A stretch of 64,000 nt of DNA from Pseudomonas pisciculturae (GTDB lineage Bacteria > Pseudomonadota > Gammaproteobacteria > Pseudomonadales > Pseudomonadaceae), in assembly GCF_015461805.1 (NCBI RefSeq), contig NZ_JACVZE010000007.1, forward strand, positions 331,589-395,588, given 5' to 3'. Each line of letters starts with the position of its first letter. The stretch's first letter is position 1. Positions 1-8,240 of the stretch are shown here, in pieces. The notes beneath the pieces are model-generated. The model ran no database searches, had not been told where the DNA came from, and saw nothing but the letters and a program-made list of their open reading frames with translations. Made by a program: the position numbers and the translations under genes.

Positions 1-188
1 TAACAATCCCGTGGTACAGCTTTTTTCACACATCGCTCAAAGCGCCACGGGCCGCAGGCCAGAGCGGCAAAAGCACATAGCAGGGCAAAATGTAGGGGCT
101 TGTTACTACCATCGTCGAATGGTTCTATGGGGCCGCCCCGGCTACAACAGGGCATACAAAAACAACTATTGTCACCGAGGTAAGAAAG

Positions 189-2144
189 ATGAGTGCGGCT
201 TCCCTGTACCCCGTTCGCCCCGAAGTAGCAGCCAATACCCTGACTGATGAGGCGACCTACAAGGCCATGTACCAGCAGTCGGTGGTCAACCCCGATGGCT
301 TCTGGCGTGAGCAAGCCAAGCGCCTTGACTGGGTCAAGCCTTTCACCGCGGTGAAGCAGACCTCGTTCGACGATCACCATGTCGACATCAAGTGGTTTGC
401 CGATGGCACCTTGAACGTGTCCTACAACTGCCTGGACCGCCATCTCGCCGAGCGCGGCGACCAGGCGGCCATCATCTGGGAAGGCGATGACCCTTCCGAA
501 AGCCGCACCATCACTTACCGCGAGCTGCATGAAGAAGTCTGCAAGTTCGCTAACGCCTTGCGTGGCCAGGATGTGCATCGCGGCGACGTGGTGACTATCT
601 ATATGCCGATGATCCCCGAAGCCGTGGTCGCCATGCTGGCGTGTACCCGCATCGGTGCGATTCACTCCGTGGTGTTTGGCGGCTTTTCGCCGGAAGCACT
701 GGCCGGTCGCATTATCGACTGTAAGTCGAAGGTGGTGATCACCGCCGACGAAGGCATTCGTGCCGGTAAGAAGATTCCGCTGAAGGCCAACGTCGACGAC
801 GCGCTGACCAACCCGGAAACCAACAGCATCCAGAAAGTCATCGTGTGCAAACGCACCAATGGCAACATCAAGTGGAACCAGCATCGCGACATCTGGTACG
901 AAGACCTGATGAAAGTGGCGGGCACTGTGTGTGCGCCTAAAGAGATGGGCGCCGAAGAAGCGTTGTTCATCCTTTACACCTCCGGCTCCACCGGCAAGCC
1001 TAAAGGTGTGCAGCACACCACGGGCGGCTACCTGCTTTACGCGGCGCTGACCCACGAGCGCGTGTTCGACTATCGCCCAGGTGAAATCTACTGGTGCACC
1101 GCCGACGTTGGCTGGGTCACCGGCCACACTTATATCGTCTACGGCCCGTTGGCCAACGGCGCGACCACGCTGCTGTTCGAAGGCGTACCGAACTACCCGG
1201 ATATCACCCGGGTGGCGAAGATCGTCGACAAGCACAAGGTCAATATCCTCTACACCGCCCCGACCGCGATCCGCGCCATGATGGCTTCCGGCACCGCAGC
1301 CGTGGAAGGCGCCGATGGCAGCAGCCTGCGCCTGCTGGGCTCGGTGGGTGAGCCGATCAACCCTGAAGCCTGGGACTGGTACTACAAAAACGTCGGCCAA
1401 TCCCGTTGCCCGATCGTCGACACCTGGTGGCAGACCGAAACCGGCGGCAACATGATGAGCCCGTTGCCAGGCGCCCATGCCCTCAAGCCGGGTTCGGCGG
1501 CACGCCCGTTTTTCGGCGTGGTGCCAGCGTTGGTGGACAACCTGGGCAACCTGATCGAAGGCGCCGCCGAAGGTAACCTGGTGATCCTCGATTCGTGGCC
1601 GGGCCAGGCGCGTACCCTGTACGGCGACCATGACCGCTTTGTCGACACCTACTTCAAGACCTTCCGTGGCATGTACTTCACCGGTGACGGTGCGCGTCGC
1701 GACGAAGACGGCTACTACTGGATCACTGGGCGTGTGGATGACGTGCTGAACGTGTCCGGCCACCGCATGGGCACTGCCGAGATTGAAAGCGCGATGGTTG
1801 CCCACCCTAAAGTCGCCGAAGCGGCGGTGGTAGGTGTGCCGCACGACATCAAAGGGCAGGGCATCTATGTGTATGTCACCCTCAAAAATGGCGAAGAGCC
1901 GAACGAGGCGCTGCGCCTGGAGCTGAAAAACTGGGTGCGTAAAGAGATCGGGCCGATTGCTTCGCCGGATGTGATCCAGTGGGCGCCGGGCTTGCCGAAG
2001 ACGCGCTCGGGGAAAATCATGCGCCGGATTCTGCGCAAGATTGCTACCGCGGAATATGACGGGTTGGGGGATATCTCCACCCTGGCAGACCCAGGTGTGG
2101 TGGCGCATTTGATTGAGACGCACAAGACCATGAATGTTGCGTAA
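189..2144 (+). CDS. acsA: Acetyl-CoA synthetase
   Basis: Activates acetate to acetyl-AMP and then acetyl-CoA in the cytoplasm, feeding acetate into the TCA and glyoxylate cycles. The 651-residue product has the usual length for the family. It carries the AMP-binding signature YTSGSTGKPKGVQHTTGG (about residue 263) and the C-terminal PKTRSGKIMRR segment, whose SGK lysine is the acetylation-controlled catalytic lysine of the family. The start follows a GGTAAGAAAG stretch that serves as a ribosome binding site. It is a single gene ended by a strong terminator. In P. aeruginosa acsA also precedes the aot operon, so the synteny supports the call. Very secure. Confidence 0.97.
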   Translation: MSAASLYPVRPEVAANTLTDEATYKAMYQQSVVNPDGFWREQAKRLDWVKPFTAVKQTSFDDHHVDIKWFADGTLNVSYNCLDRHLAERGDQAAIIWEGDDPSESRTITYRELHEEVCKFANALRGQDVHRGDVVTIYMPMIPEAVVAMLACTRIGAIHSVVFGGFSPEALAGRIIDCKSKVVITADEGIRAGKKIPLKANVDDALTNPETNSIQKVIVCKRTNGNIKWNQHRDIWYEDLMKVAGTVCAPKEMGAEEALFILYTSGSTGKPKGVQHTTGGYLLYAALTHERVFDYRPGEIYWCTADVGWVTGHTYIVYGPLANGATTLLFEGVPNYPDITRVAKIVDKHKVNILYTAPTAIRAMMASGTAAVEGADGSSLRLLGSVGEPINPEAWDWYYKNVGQSRCPIVDTWWQTETGGNMMSPLPGAHALKPGSAARPFFGVVPALVDNLGNLIEGAAEGNLVILDSWPGQARTLYGDHDRFVDTYFKTFRGMYFTGDGARRDEDGYYWITGRVDDVLNVSGHRMGTAEIESAMVAHPKVAEAAVVGVPHDIKGQGIYVYVTLKNGEEPNEALRLELKNWVRKEIGPIASPDVIQWAPGLPKTRSGKIMRRILRKIATAEYDGLGDISTLADPGVVAHLIETHKTMNVA

Positions 2145-2162
2145 GGCGCATTGATGGTCCCA

Positions 2163-2199
2163 AGCCCCGCCCGGTGCAAACCAGGTGGGGCTTTTTTTA
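2163..2199 (+). terminator. Rho-independent terminator of acsA
   Basis: A stem AGCCCCGCC / GGTGGGGCT is followed by a run of seven T, starting about 20 nt after the acsA stop codon. Confidence 0.85.
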
Positions 2200-2228
2200 T
2201 GAATTCCAGAGGCCAGTGGAGATCAAGT

Positions 2229-2315
2229 GTGGGAGGGGGCTTGCCCCTGATGGCAGTGTGTCAGTCAGCACAGGTGTGTCTGATGTACCGCTATCGGGGG
2301 CAAGCCCCCTCCCAC
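2229..2315. repeat. REP pair (GI-type REPIN)
   Basis: Two inverted copies of GTGGGAGGGGGCTTGC, each followed by a CCCGATxGC-like tail, face each other across about 40 nt. This is the REP doublet (REPIN) pattern known from P. fluorescens SBW25. It is intergenic, downstream of the acsA terminator. Confidence 0.9.
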
Positions 2316-2840
2316 AGTTGATCTCCATTGCACATTCAGGTGGATGGTGGTCTGACGGACTCGAATAACCCCCAACCCAATAAATATCGGTTTCTATCGT
2401 AGGAGGTTTCTGGATGTTACCGCCATTGCCAAATGTGTAACCCCGCGCCCAAACATGAGGCAATGGGCTACACCTCTGCCCCGAAAAGCCGCATTCCAGA
2501 CACCCTCCCAAATAAGATTAAACGCCAGACTTGCCGTCCCAGAAGGGTTTGCGAATAATAGGCCCGCAATTTGCAGCGTCTACAGGTTTACTGTCTTTTG
2601 CTTCTGCATAAAAAACAGAGGCTGTCAATGTGCTGGAACCGCTTTCTCAGTGCTTCTGTAAATTGTTGTCGCATTGAGGAAATATCGGCTTCCGGCCTGT
2701 CGTTAGAATGCCGATCACTCGCTCGTCGTCTCCGATGTTGAATCGGTGTAGGACGAAGCACCGCTATTCGGTTTCACCTTCGCCGCATCGTGGGCCATGG
2801 CTCATACTGCTGTTTTGCCCTATACCGATGGAGTCCCAAG
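2316..2840 (+). other. Intergenic leader region upstream of aotJ
   Basis: This 525-nt stretch has no convincing gene. It holds a strong AGGAGG (2401-2406) before a 7-codon mini-ORF at 2414-2440, which lies inside a nested inverted repeat (CCATTGCC at 2423-2430 with GGCAATGG at 2459-2466; inner ATGT/ACAT). Closer to aotJ is an ArgR-type half-site at 2667. A minus-strand open frame across 2197-2511 has only a TTG start and runs into the REP pair, so it is not called. Confidence 0.5.
2667..2687 (+). promoter_or_regulatory. Candidate ArgR half-site upstream of aotJ
   Basis: TGTCGC, eight bases, then AA matches the published Pseudomonas ArgR half-site TGTCGC-N8-AA-N5. A weaker TGTCGT follows at 2698. 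The aot operon is ArgR-activated in P. aeruginosa, so the position makes sense. Assigned by pattern only. Confidence 0.55.
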
Positions 2841-3626
2841 ATGAAGAAACTTGTGCTGTTGGGCGCCCTGGCGCTGTCTGTGCTGTCCATGCAGGCTTTC
2901 GCTGAAGGCAAGCCTCTGAAAATTGGTATCGAAGCAGCTTACCCTCCGTTTGCCTCCAAGGCGCCGGATGGCAGCATCGTCGGTTTTGACTACGACATCG
3001 GCAACGCCCTGTGCGAGCAGATGCAAGTCAAATGCACGTGGGTTGAGCAAGAGTTCGACGGCCTGATCCCTGCGCTCAAAGTGCGCAAGATCGACGCGAT
3101 CCTGTCGTCCATGTCCATCACTGACGACCGCAAGAAATCCGTGGACTTCACCAACCGTTACTACCTGAGCCCGGCGCAGTTGGTGATGAAGCAAGGCACC
3201 ACTGTCAGCGATAGCCTGGATGAATTGAAAGGCAAGAAGATCGGCGTGCAGCGCGGTTCGATCCACGACCGTTTCGCCAAGGAAGTCCTGGCGCCTAAAG
3301 GTGCAACCGTTGTGCCTTACAGCTCGCAGAACGAAATCTACCTGGACGTGGAGGCCGGTCGCCTCGACGGCACCGTGGCTGACGCTACCCTGTTGCAGGA
3401 AGGTTTCCTCGATACCCCAGCGGGCAAAGGCTACGCGTTCGTAGGCCCACAGTTCACCGACGTCAAATACTTCGGCGAAGGCATCGGCATCGCGGTACGC
3501 AAGGGCGACAAGGAAAACCTGGAGCGCATCAACGCTGCCATTGCCGCGATCCGCGCCAACGGCAAGTACAAGGCTATCCAGGATAAGTACTTCAACTTCG
3601 ACATTTACGGCCCTGAAGCCAAGTAA
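2841..3626 (+). CDS. aotJ: Arginine/ornithine ABC transporter, periplasmic binding protein
   Basis: Periplasmic solute-binding protein that captures basic amino acids for the AotQMP permease. The start at 2841 was chosen because it gives a clean signal peptide (MKKLVLLGALALSVLSMQAFA, cut before EGK) after a GGAG ribosome site; an earlier in-frame start would hide that signal. The mature part has the type 3 amino-acid-binding fold: KIGIEAAYPPF near the N-terminus, FDYDIGNALC, and DGLIPALKVRKIDAILSSMS. Length 261 residues, as in LAO/His-binding proteins. First gene of aotJQMOP-argR, separated from aotQ by an attenuator-like hairpin. Confidence 0.93.
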   Translation: MKKLVLLGALALSVLSMQAFAEGKPLKIGIEAAYPPFASKAPDGSIVGFDYDIGNALCEQMQVKCTWVEQEFDGLIPALKVRKIDAILSSMSITDDRKKSVDFTNRYYLSPAQLVMKQGTTVSDSLDELKGKKIGVQRGSIHDRFAKEVLAPKGATVVPYSSQNEIYLDVEAGRLDGTVADATLLQEGFLDTPAGKGYAFVGPQFTDVKYFGEGIGIAVRKGDKENLERINAAIAAIRANGKYKAIQDKYFNFDIYGPEAK

Positions 3627-3647
3627 ATCGTCTTAGCTGTCTGTCTG

Positions 3648-3691
3648 AAATGGCGCAAGCAACAGAATTCCTGCGGTTTGCGCCATTTTTT
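3648..3691 (+). terminator. Attenuator-like hairpin between aotJ and aotQ
   Basis: AAATGGCGCAA pairs perfectly with TTGCGCCATTT and is followed by T residues, 21 nt after the aotJ stop. An intra-operon terminator here would let the binding protein be made in excess over the membrane components, as is common for ABC importers. Confidence 0.75.
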
Positions 3692-3717
3692 CACCCCCCT
3701 TTTCGAGGACCTGAATC

Positions 3718-4407
3718 ATGTTGAAAGGCTACGGGGCCGTCATCCTCGATGGCGCATGGTTGACGCTTCAGCTCGCCTTGTCGTCCATGGCCTTGGCCAT
3801 TGTTCTGGGTCTGATCGGGGTCGCGTTACGCCTGTCGCCGGTGCGCTGGTTGGCCTGGCTGGGTGACTTGTACTCCACGGTGATCCGTGGGATCCCTGAC
3901 CTGGTGCTGATCCTGCTGATTTTCTACGGCGGCCAGGACTTGCTCAACCGCGTCGCGCCGATGCTCGGCTACGACGACTATATCGACTTGAACCCCTTGG
4001 CCGCCGGTATCGGCACCCTGGGTTTCATCTTTGGCGCCTACCTGTCGGAAACCTTCCGCGGCGCCTTCATGGCCATTCCCAAGGGCCAGGCCGAGGCGGG
4101 CCTTGCGTACGGCATGAGTAGCTTCCAGGTGTTTTTCCGGGTGATGGTGCCGCAGATGATTCGTCTGGCGATCCCCGGCTTCACCAACAACTGGCTGGTA
4201 CTCACCAAGGCCACTGCGCTGATCTCGGTGGTGGGCCTGCAAGACATGATGTTCAAGGCCAAGCAGGCGGCAGATGCCACCCGCGAGCCTTTTACCTTCT
4301 TCCTCGCAGTGGCAGCGATGTACCTGGTGATCACCAGTGTGTCGTTGCTGGCCCTGCGCTATCTTGAGAAGCGCTACTCGGTAGGCGTAAGGGCGGCTGA
4401 TCTATGA
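3718..4407 (+). CDS. aotQ: Arginine/ornithine ABC transporter permease
   Basis: One of two inner-membrane permease subunits of the arginine/ornithine importer. The 229-residue protein is hydrophobic with about five membrane spans. It has the HisQ/HisM-family features: an early TLQLALSSMALAIVLGLIGV span, RGIPDLVLILLIFYGG, and the cytoplasmic EAA loop in AYLSETFRGAFMAIPKGQAEAGLAYGM, which contacts the ATPase. Start 3718 follows a GAGG ribosome site. The stop overlaps the aotM start (ATGA), suggesting translational coupling and equal subunit amounts. Confidence 0.93.
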   Translation: MLKGYGAVILDGAWLTLQLALSSMALAIVLGLIGVALRLSPVRWLAWLGDLYSTVIRGIPDLVLILLIFYGGQDLLNRVAPMLGYDDYIDLNPLAAGIGTLGFIFGAYLSETFRGAFMAIPKGQAEAGLAYGMSSFQVFFRVMVPQMIRLAIPGFTNNWLVLTKATALISVVGLQDMMFKAKQAADATREPFTFFLAVAAMYLVITSVSLLALRYLEKRYSVGVRAADL

Positions 4408-5102
4408 TCTTCGACTACAACGTCATCTGGGAGGCCATGCCGCTGTACCTTGGCGGCCTGCTGACCACCCTCAAATTGCTCGCTATCTCGTTGTTTTTCG
4501 GCCTGCTCGCCGCCTTGCCCCTGGGCTTGATGCGGGTGTCCAAGCAGCCGGTGGTCAACGGTGCCGCCTGGCTCTACACCTATGTGATTCGCGGCACGCC
4601 GATGTTGGTGCAGCTGTTTTTGATCTACTACGGTTTGGCCCAGTTCGAAGCGGTGCGCGAAAGCTTCCTGTGGCCGTTGCTGTCCAGCGCTACGTTCTGT
4701 GCGTGCCTGGCGTTTGCGATCAATACCAGCGCCTACACCGCCGAGATTATTGCCGGTAGCCTCAAGGCCACCCCCAATGGCGAGATCGAAGCGGCCAAGG
4801 CCATGGGCATGTCGCGCTATAAGCTGTACCGCCGCATCCTGCTGCCATCGGCCCTGCGCCGGGCGCTGCCGCAGTACAGCAACGAAGTGATCATGATGTT
4901 GCAGACCACCAGCCTGGCCTCCATCGTGACCTTGATTGACATCACCGGTGCCGCACGCACGGTGAACGCCCAGTTTTACCTGCCGTTCGAAGCCTATATC
5001 ACCGCTGGCCTGTTCTACCTGTGCCTGACCTTCATCCTGGTGCGCTTGTTCAAGTTGGCCGAGCGCCGCTGGCTGAGCTACCTGGCTCCACGGAAGCACT
5101 GA
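4404..5102 (+). CDS. aotM: Arginine/ornithine ABC transporter permease
   Basis: Second permease subunit, partner of AotQ in the heterodimeric channel. It is 232 residues with the same architecture: TLKLLAISLFFGLLAALPLG span, RGTPMLVQLFLIYYGLAQF motif, and an EAA loop (YTAEIIAGSLKATPNGEIEAAKAMGM) that docks to AotP. It starts inside the aotQ stop (4-nt overlap) and ends one base before aotO. The HisM-family call is secure; the arginine/ornithine specificity rests on operon order. Confidence 0.93.
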   Translation: MIFDYNVIWEAMPLYLGGLLTTLKLLAISLFFGLLAALPLGLMRVSKQPVVNGAAWLYTYVIRGTPMLVQLFLIYYGLAQFEAVRESFLWPLLSSATFCACLAFAINTSAYTAEIIAGSLKATPNGEIEAAKAMGMSRYKLYRRILLPSALRRALPQYSNEVIMMLQTTSLASIVTLIDITGAARTVNAQFYLPFEAYITAGLFYLCLTFILVRLFKLAERRWLSYLAPRKH

Positions 5103-5103
5103 T

Positions 5104-6216
5104 ATGCAGCGAATTGATCACCTGTTGCCTTGGAGTCACCTGGGCTGCGAGCGCCAGCTGAGCGTGTTTCGTTTCGGCAAGGGCGAGCGCAAGGCCTATA
5201 TCCAGGCCAGCTTGCACGCCGATGAATTGCCGGGCATGCGTGCCGCCTGGGAGCTGAAAAAGCGCCTGACCGAACTTGAAGAGCAGGGCGCCCTGAACGG
5301 CGTAATCGAGTTGGTGCCGGTGGCCAACCCGATGGGCCTGGGGCAGTTGCTGCAAGGCAGCCACCAGGGGCGTTTCGAGATTGGCAGCGGCAAGAATTTC
5401 AACCGCGACTTCGTTGAGTTGAGCGAGCCGGTGGCAACCTTGCTGGAAGGCAAGCTGGGGGATGATCCCCACGCCAACGTGCGCTTGATTCGCCAAGCCA
5501 TGACCGATGCCCTCGACGCATTACCCGAGCCAAGCAGCCAGTTGCAAGGCATGCAGCGCGTACTGCTGAGCCACGCCTGCACGGCCGATGTGGTGCTCGA
5601 CCTGCATTGCGACGCCGAAGCCGCGCTGCACATGTACGCGTTGCCGCAGCACTGGCCGCAGTGGCGTTCGCTGTCGGCGCATTTGAATGTGAAGGTTGGC
5701 TTGCTGGCGGAAGATTCCGGCGGCAGTTCGTTCGATGAGGCCTGCTCGTTGCCGTGGTTGCGTTTGGCCCGGGCGTTCCCCGAGGCGCAGATTCCGCTGG
5801 CGTGCCTGGCGACTACCCTGGAGTTGGGCGGGCAAGCCGATACCGGCCGTGACGAGGCGATCTTCCACGCCGAAGGCATCCTCGCGTTCCTGGCCGAGCA
5901 AGGCTTGATCAAGGGCGAATGGCCTGCGCCCCAACACGAGCCTTGCGAAGGCCTGCCCTTCGAAGGCACCGAATTGCTGTTCGCGCCCCACGCCGGGGTG
6001 ATCAGTTACCTGCGTAAAGCCGGTGACTGGGTAGAAACCGGCGAGCCGATTTTTGAAGTGATTGATCCCCTGGAAGACCGCGTCAGCATCATCCGCGCGG
6101 GCACGTCTGGGGTGTTGTTTGCCGTTGAACGGCTGCGTTATGCCCAAGCGGGTTTCTGGCTGGCCAAGGTGGCGGGGCGCGAAGCGCTGCGTCACGGGCG
6201 CTTGCTCAACGACTGA
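5104..6216 (+). CDS. aotO: M14-family succinylglutamate desuccinylase/aspartoacylase-like protein
   Basis: A 370-residue zinc-carboxypeptidase-like protein encoded between the aot permease and ATPase genes, exactly where P. aeruginosa has aotO. Zinc-site elements are visible: QASLHADELPGMRAAWEL (H and E) and VVLDLHCDAEAALHMY (second H). The C-terminal part (from about residue 285) forms a biotinyl/lipoyl-like barrel, APHAGVISYLRKAGDWVETG. Its role in arginine metabolism is unknown; in P. aeruginosa it was reported dispensable for transport. It is not AruE, which is encoded separately at 21.3 kb. Family call firm, function open. Confidence 0.85.
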   Translation: MQRIDHLLPWSHLGCERQLSVFRFGKGERKAYIQASLHADELPGMRAAWELKKRLTELEEQGALNGVIELVPVANPMGLGQLLQGSHQGRFEIGSGKNFNRDFVELSEPVATLLEGKLGDDPHANVRLIRQAMTDALDALPEPSSQLQGMQRVLLSHACTADVVLDLHCDAEAALHMYALPQHWPQWRSLSAHLNVKVGLLAEDSGGSSFDEACSLPWLRLARAFPEAQIPLACLATTLELGGQADTGRDEAIFHAEGILAFLAEQGLIKGEWPAPQHEPCEGLPFEGTELLFAPHAGVISYLRKAGDWVETGEPIFEVIDPLEDRVSIIRAGTSGVLFAVERLRYAQAGFWLAKVAGREALRHGRLLND

Positions 6217-6243
6217 CCACCTGTTTTTGTGAGAACCGACCGC

Positions 6244-7008
6244 ATGTACAAACTTGAAGTCCAAGACCTGCATAAACGCTATGGCAGTCATGAAGTGCTC
6301 AAAGGCGTGTCCCTGGCCGCCGCCGCCGGTGATGTGATCAGCATCATCGGTTCCAGTGGTTCGGGCAAAAGTACCTTTTTGCGCTGCATCAACCTGCTGG
6401 AGCAACCTCACGCCGGCAAGATTCTGCTCAACAATGAAGAGCTGAAGCTGGTGGCCAACAAGGACGGCGCCCTTAAGGCTGCCGACCCAAAACAACTGCA
6501 ACGCATGCGTTCGCGCCTGTCGATGGTGTTTCAGCATTTCAACCTGTGGTCGCACATGACCGCGCTTGAAAACGTGATGGAAGCCCCGGTGCACGTGCTG
6601 GGCATGTCGAAGAAAGAAGCCCGTGAAAAGGCCGAGCATTACCTGGCCAAGGTCGGTGTGGGCCATCGTAAGGATGCGTTCCCGGGCCATATGTCTGGCG
6701 GTGAGCAGCAGCGCGTGGCGATCGCCCGTGCCCTGGCGATGGAGCCTGAGGTGATGCTGTTCGATGAGCCTACCTCGGCCCTCGACCCGGAGCTGGTGGG
6801 TGAAGTGCTCAAGGTGATGCAGGACCTGGCCCAGGAAGGCCGCACCATGGTGGTGGTGACCCACGAAATGGGTTTTGCTCGTGAAGTGTCGAACCAGTTG
6901 GTGTTTTTGCACAAAGGCATTGTTGAAGAGTGTGGCAACCCGCGGGAAGTGTTGGTGAACCCGCAGTCGGAGCGACTTCAGCAGTTCCTCTCCGGCAGCT
7001 TGAAATAA
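6244..7008 (+). CDS. aotP: Arginine/ornithine ABC transporter ATPase
   Basis: Cytoplasmic ATPase that powers AotQM. The 254-residue protein has Walker A GSSGSGKST (about residue 40), the signature MSGGEQQRVAIARALA, Walker B VMLFDEPTSALD and the switch histidine in VVVTHEMGF. The ATG at 6244 (MYKLEVQDLHKRYG) was preferred over a GTG five codons earlier because it matches the usual N-terminus of the family; the ribosome site is weak either way. Fourth transport gene of the operon, 27 nt after aotO. Confidence 0.93.
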   Translation: MYKLEVQDLHKRYGSHEVLKGVSLAAAAGDVISIIGSSGSGKSTFLRCINLLEQPHAGKILLNNEELKLVANKDGALKAADPKQLQRMRSRLSMVFQHFNLWSHMTALENVMEAPVHVLGMSKKEAREKAEHYLAKVGVGHRKDAFPGHMSGGEQQRVAIARALAMEPEVMLFDEPTSALDPELVGEVLKVMQDLAQEGRTMVVVTHEMGFAREVSNQLVFLHKGIVEECGNPREVLVNPQSERLQQFLSGSLK

Positions 7009-7074
7009 TCAAGGCTGCTTTTGTGCACTGAAGTAGTGCATTCTTTGCAGCTTTAAGGTTCGATCCAATTCCCT

Positions 7075-7161
7075 GTGGGAGCTGGCTTGGCTGCGATAGC
7101 GGTGTATCAGAAACAGATGTGCCAACTGACCCACCGCTATCGCAGGCAAGCCAGCTCCCAC
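7075..7161. repeat. REP pair, GTGGGAGCTGGCTTG variant
   Basis: Inverted pair of the variant word GTGGGAGCTGGCTTGxCTGCGATAGCGG. This is a second REP sequence class, distinct from the GGGGGCTTGC copies elsewhere. It lies between aotP and argR, so the argR transcript from the aot promoter would carry this foldback. Confidence 0.85.
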
Positions 7162-7256
7162 ATTTGGAAACTCATCAGCTTTAAAGATTTGTGTTGGTTT
7201 CCGGGCTAGCATTGGCCCTTGTCTTCATTACCGTTACTGGCTTCGGATAGCACTCC

Positions 7257-8237
7257 ATGACCGCCCATAAAATTGGTTTCCTGATTTGGCCCAGCACAAA
7301 AGCACTCACGCTTGCGCTGGCTGAGGAGGCCTTGCGCGTTGCCCAGCGGGTGCATCCGGACGTGGTCTACGAGCTGTCGTTCTTGCTTGCCGAACCAGCC
7401 ATCGATGGCGCCTGGCAACTACCGGGCGAGCCGTGGGCGGGTAAGCTCGAAGGTTTCCAGAAGCTTTTCCTGCTGGCAGACGAGCCGCCGGTTGCCATCG
7501 CTTCTCAACTGAGCACCGCCCTCAAGCAGTTGGTGCGGGCTGGGTGTGTGATCGGCGGTCTGTCAGCCGGTGTGTACCCATTGGCCCAGCTCGGTCTGCT
7601 CGACGGCTACCGCGCCGCCGTGCATTGGCGCTGGCAGGACGATTTCGCCGAACGCTTCCCCAAGGTTATCGCCACCAGCCACCTGTTTGACTGGGACCGC
7701 GACCGCCTCAGCGCCTGCGGTGGCATGTCGGTACTCGACCTGCTGCTGGCGGTGTTGGCCCGTGACCACGGCGCCGAACTGGCCGGCGCGGTCTCTGAAG
7801 AGTTGGTGGTGGAGCGCATCCGTGAAGGCGGCGAGCGCCAGCGTATCCCATTGCAAAACCGCCTGGGTTCCAGCCACCCGAAGCTGACCCAGGCTGTTCT
7901 GTTGATGGAGGCGAATATCGAAGAGCCGCTGACCACCGACGAGATCGCCCAGCACGTGTGCGTGTCGCGACGACAACTCGAACGCATCTTCAAGCAATAC
8001 CTCAACCGTGTTCCCAGTCAGTACTACCTGGAACTGCGCCTCAACAAGGCGCGCCAGATGCTCATGCAGACCAGCAAGTCGATCATCCAGATCGGCCTGT
8101 CGTGCGGCTTCTCCTCGGGGCCACACTTCTCCAGCGCCTACCGCAATTTCTTCGGCGCCACGCCGCGTGAAGACCGTAACCAGCGGCGTAGCAGCAGCCC
8201 ATTCGAGTTGTCGTCGGTGCCGGCCGAACGCGGCTGA
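7257..8237 (+). CDS. argR: AraC/XylS-family arginine regulator ArgR
   Basis: Arginine-responsive regulator that in P. aeruginosa activates aot and aru and represses arginine biosynthesis genes; unrelated to E. coli ArgR. The N-terminal part (about 1-190) is a DJ-1/glutaminase-like sensor domain (KIGFLIWPSTKALTLALAEEALR; GGLSAGVYPLAQLG). The C-terminal AraC domain has two helix-turn-helix segments (LTTDEIAQHVCVSRRQLERI and SIIQIGLSCGFSSGPHFSSA). Length 326. Last gene of the aot unit. Its stop lies only 3 nt from the stop of the convergent LRR gene, leaving no room for an intergenic terminator. Confidence 0.93.
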   Translation: MTAHKIGFLIWPSTKALTLALAEEALRVAQRVHPDVVYELSFLLAEPAIDGAWQLPGEPWAGKLEGFQKLFLLADEPPVAIASQLSTALKQLVRAGCVIGGLSAGVYPLAQLGLLDGYRAAVHWRWQDDFAERFPKVIATSHLFDWDRDRLSACGGMSVLDLLLAVLARDHGAELAGAVSEELVVERIREGGERQRIPLQNRLGSSHPKLTQAVLLMEANIEEPLTTDEIAQHVCVSRRQLERIFKQYLNRVPSQYYLELRLNKARQMLMQTSKSIIQIGLSCGFSSGPHFSSAYRNFFGATPREDRNQRRSSSPFELSSVPAERG

Positions 8238-8240
8238 TCG

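Noticed and set aside
2197..2511. Minus-strand frame between acsA and aotJ
   Set aside because: Only a TTG start without a ribosome site, and half of it is REP sequence. The non-REP half is described instead as a structured region.
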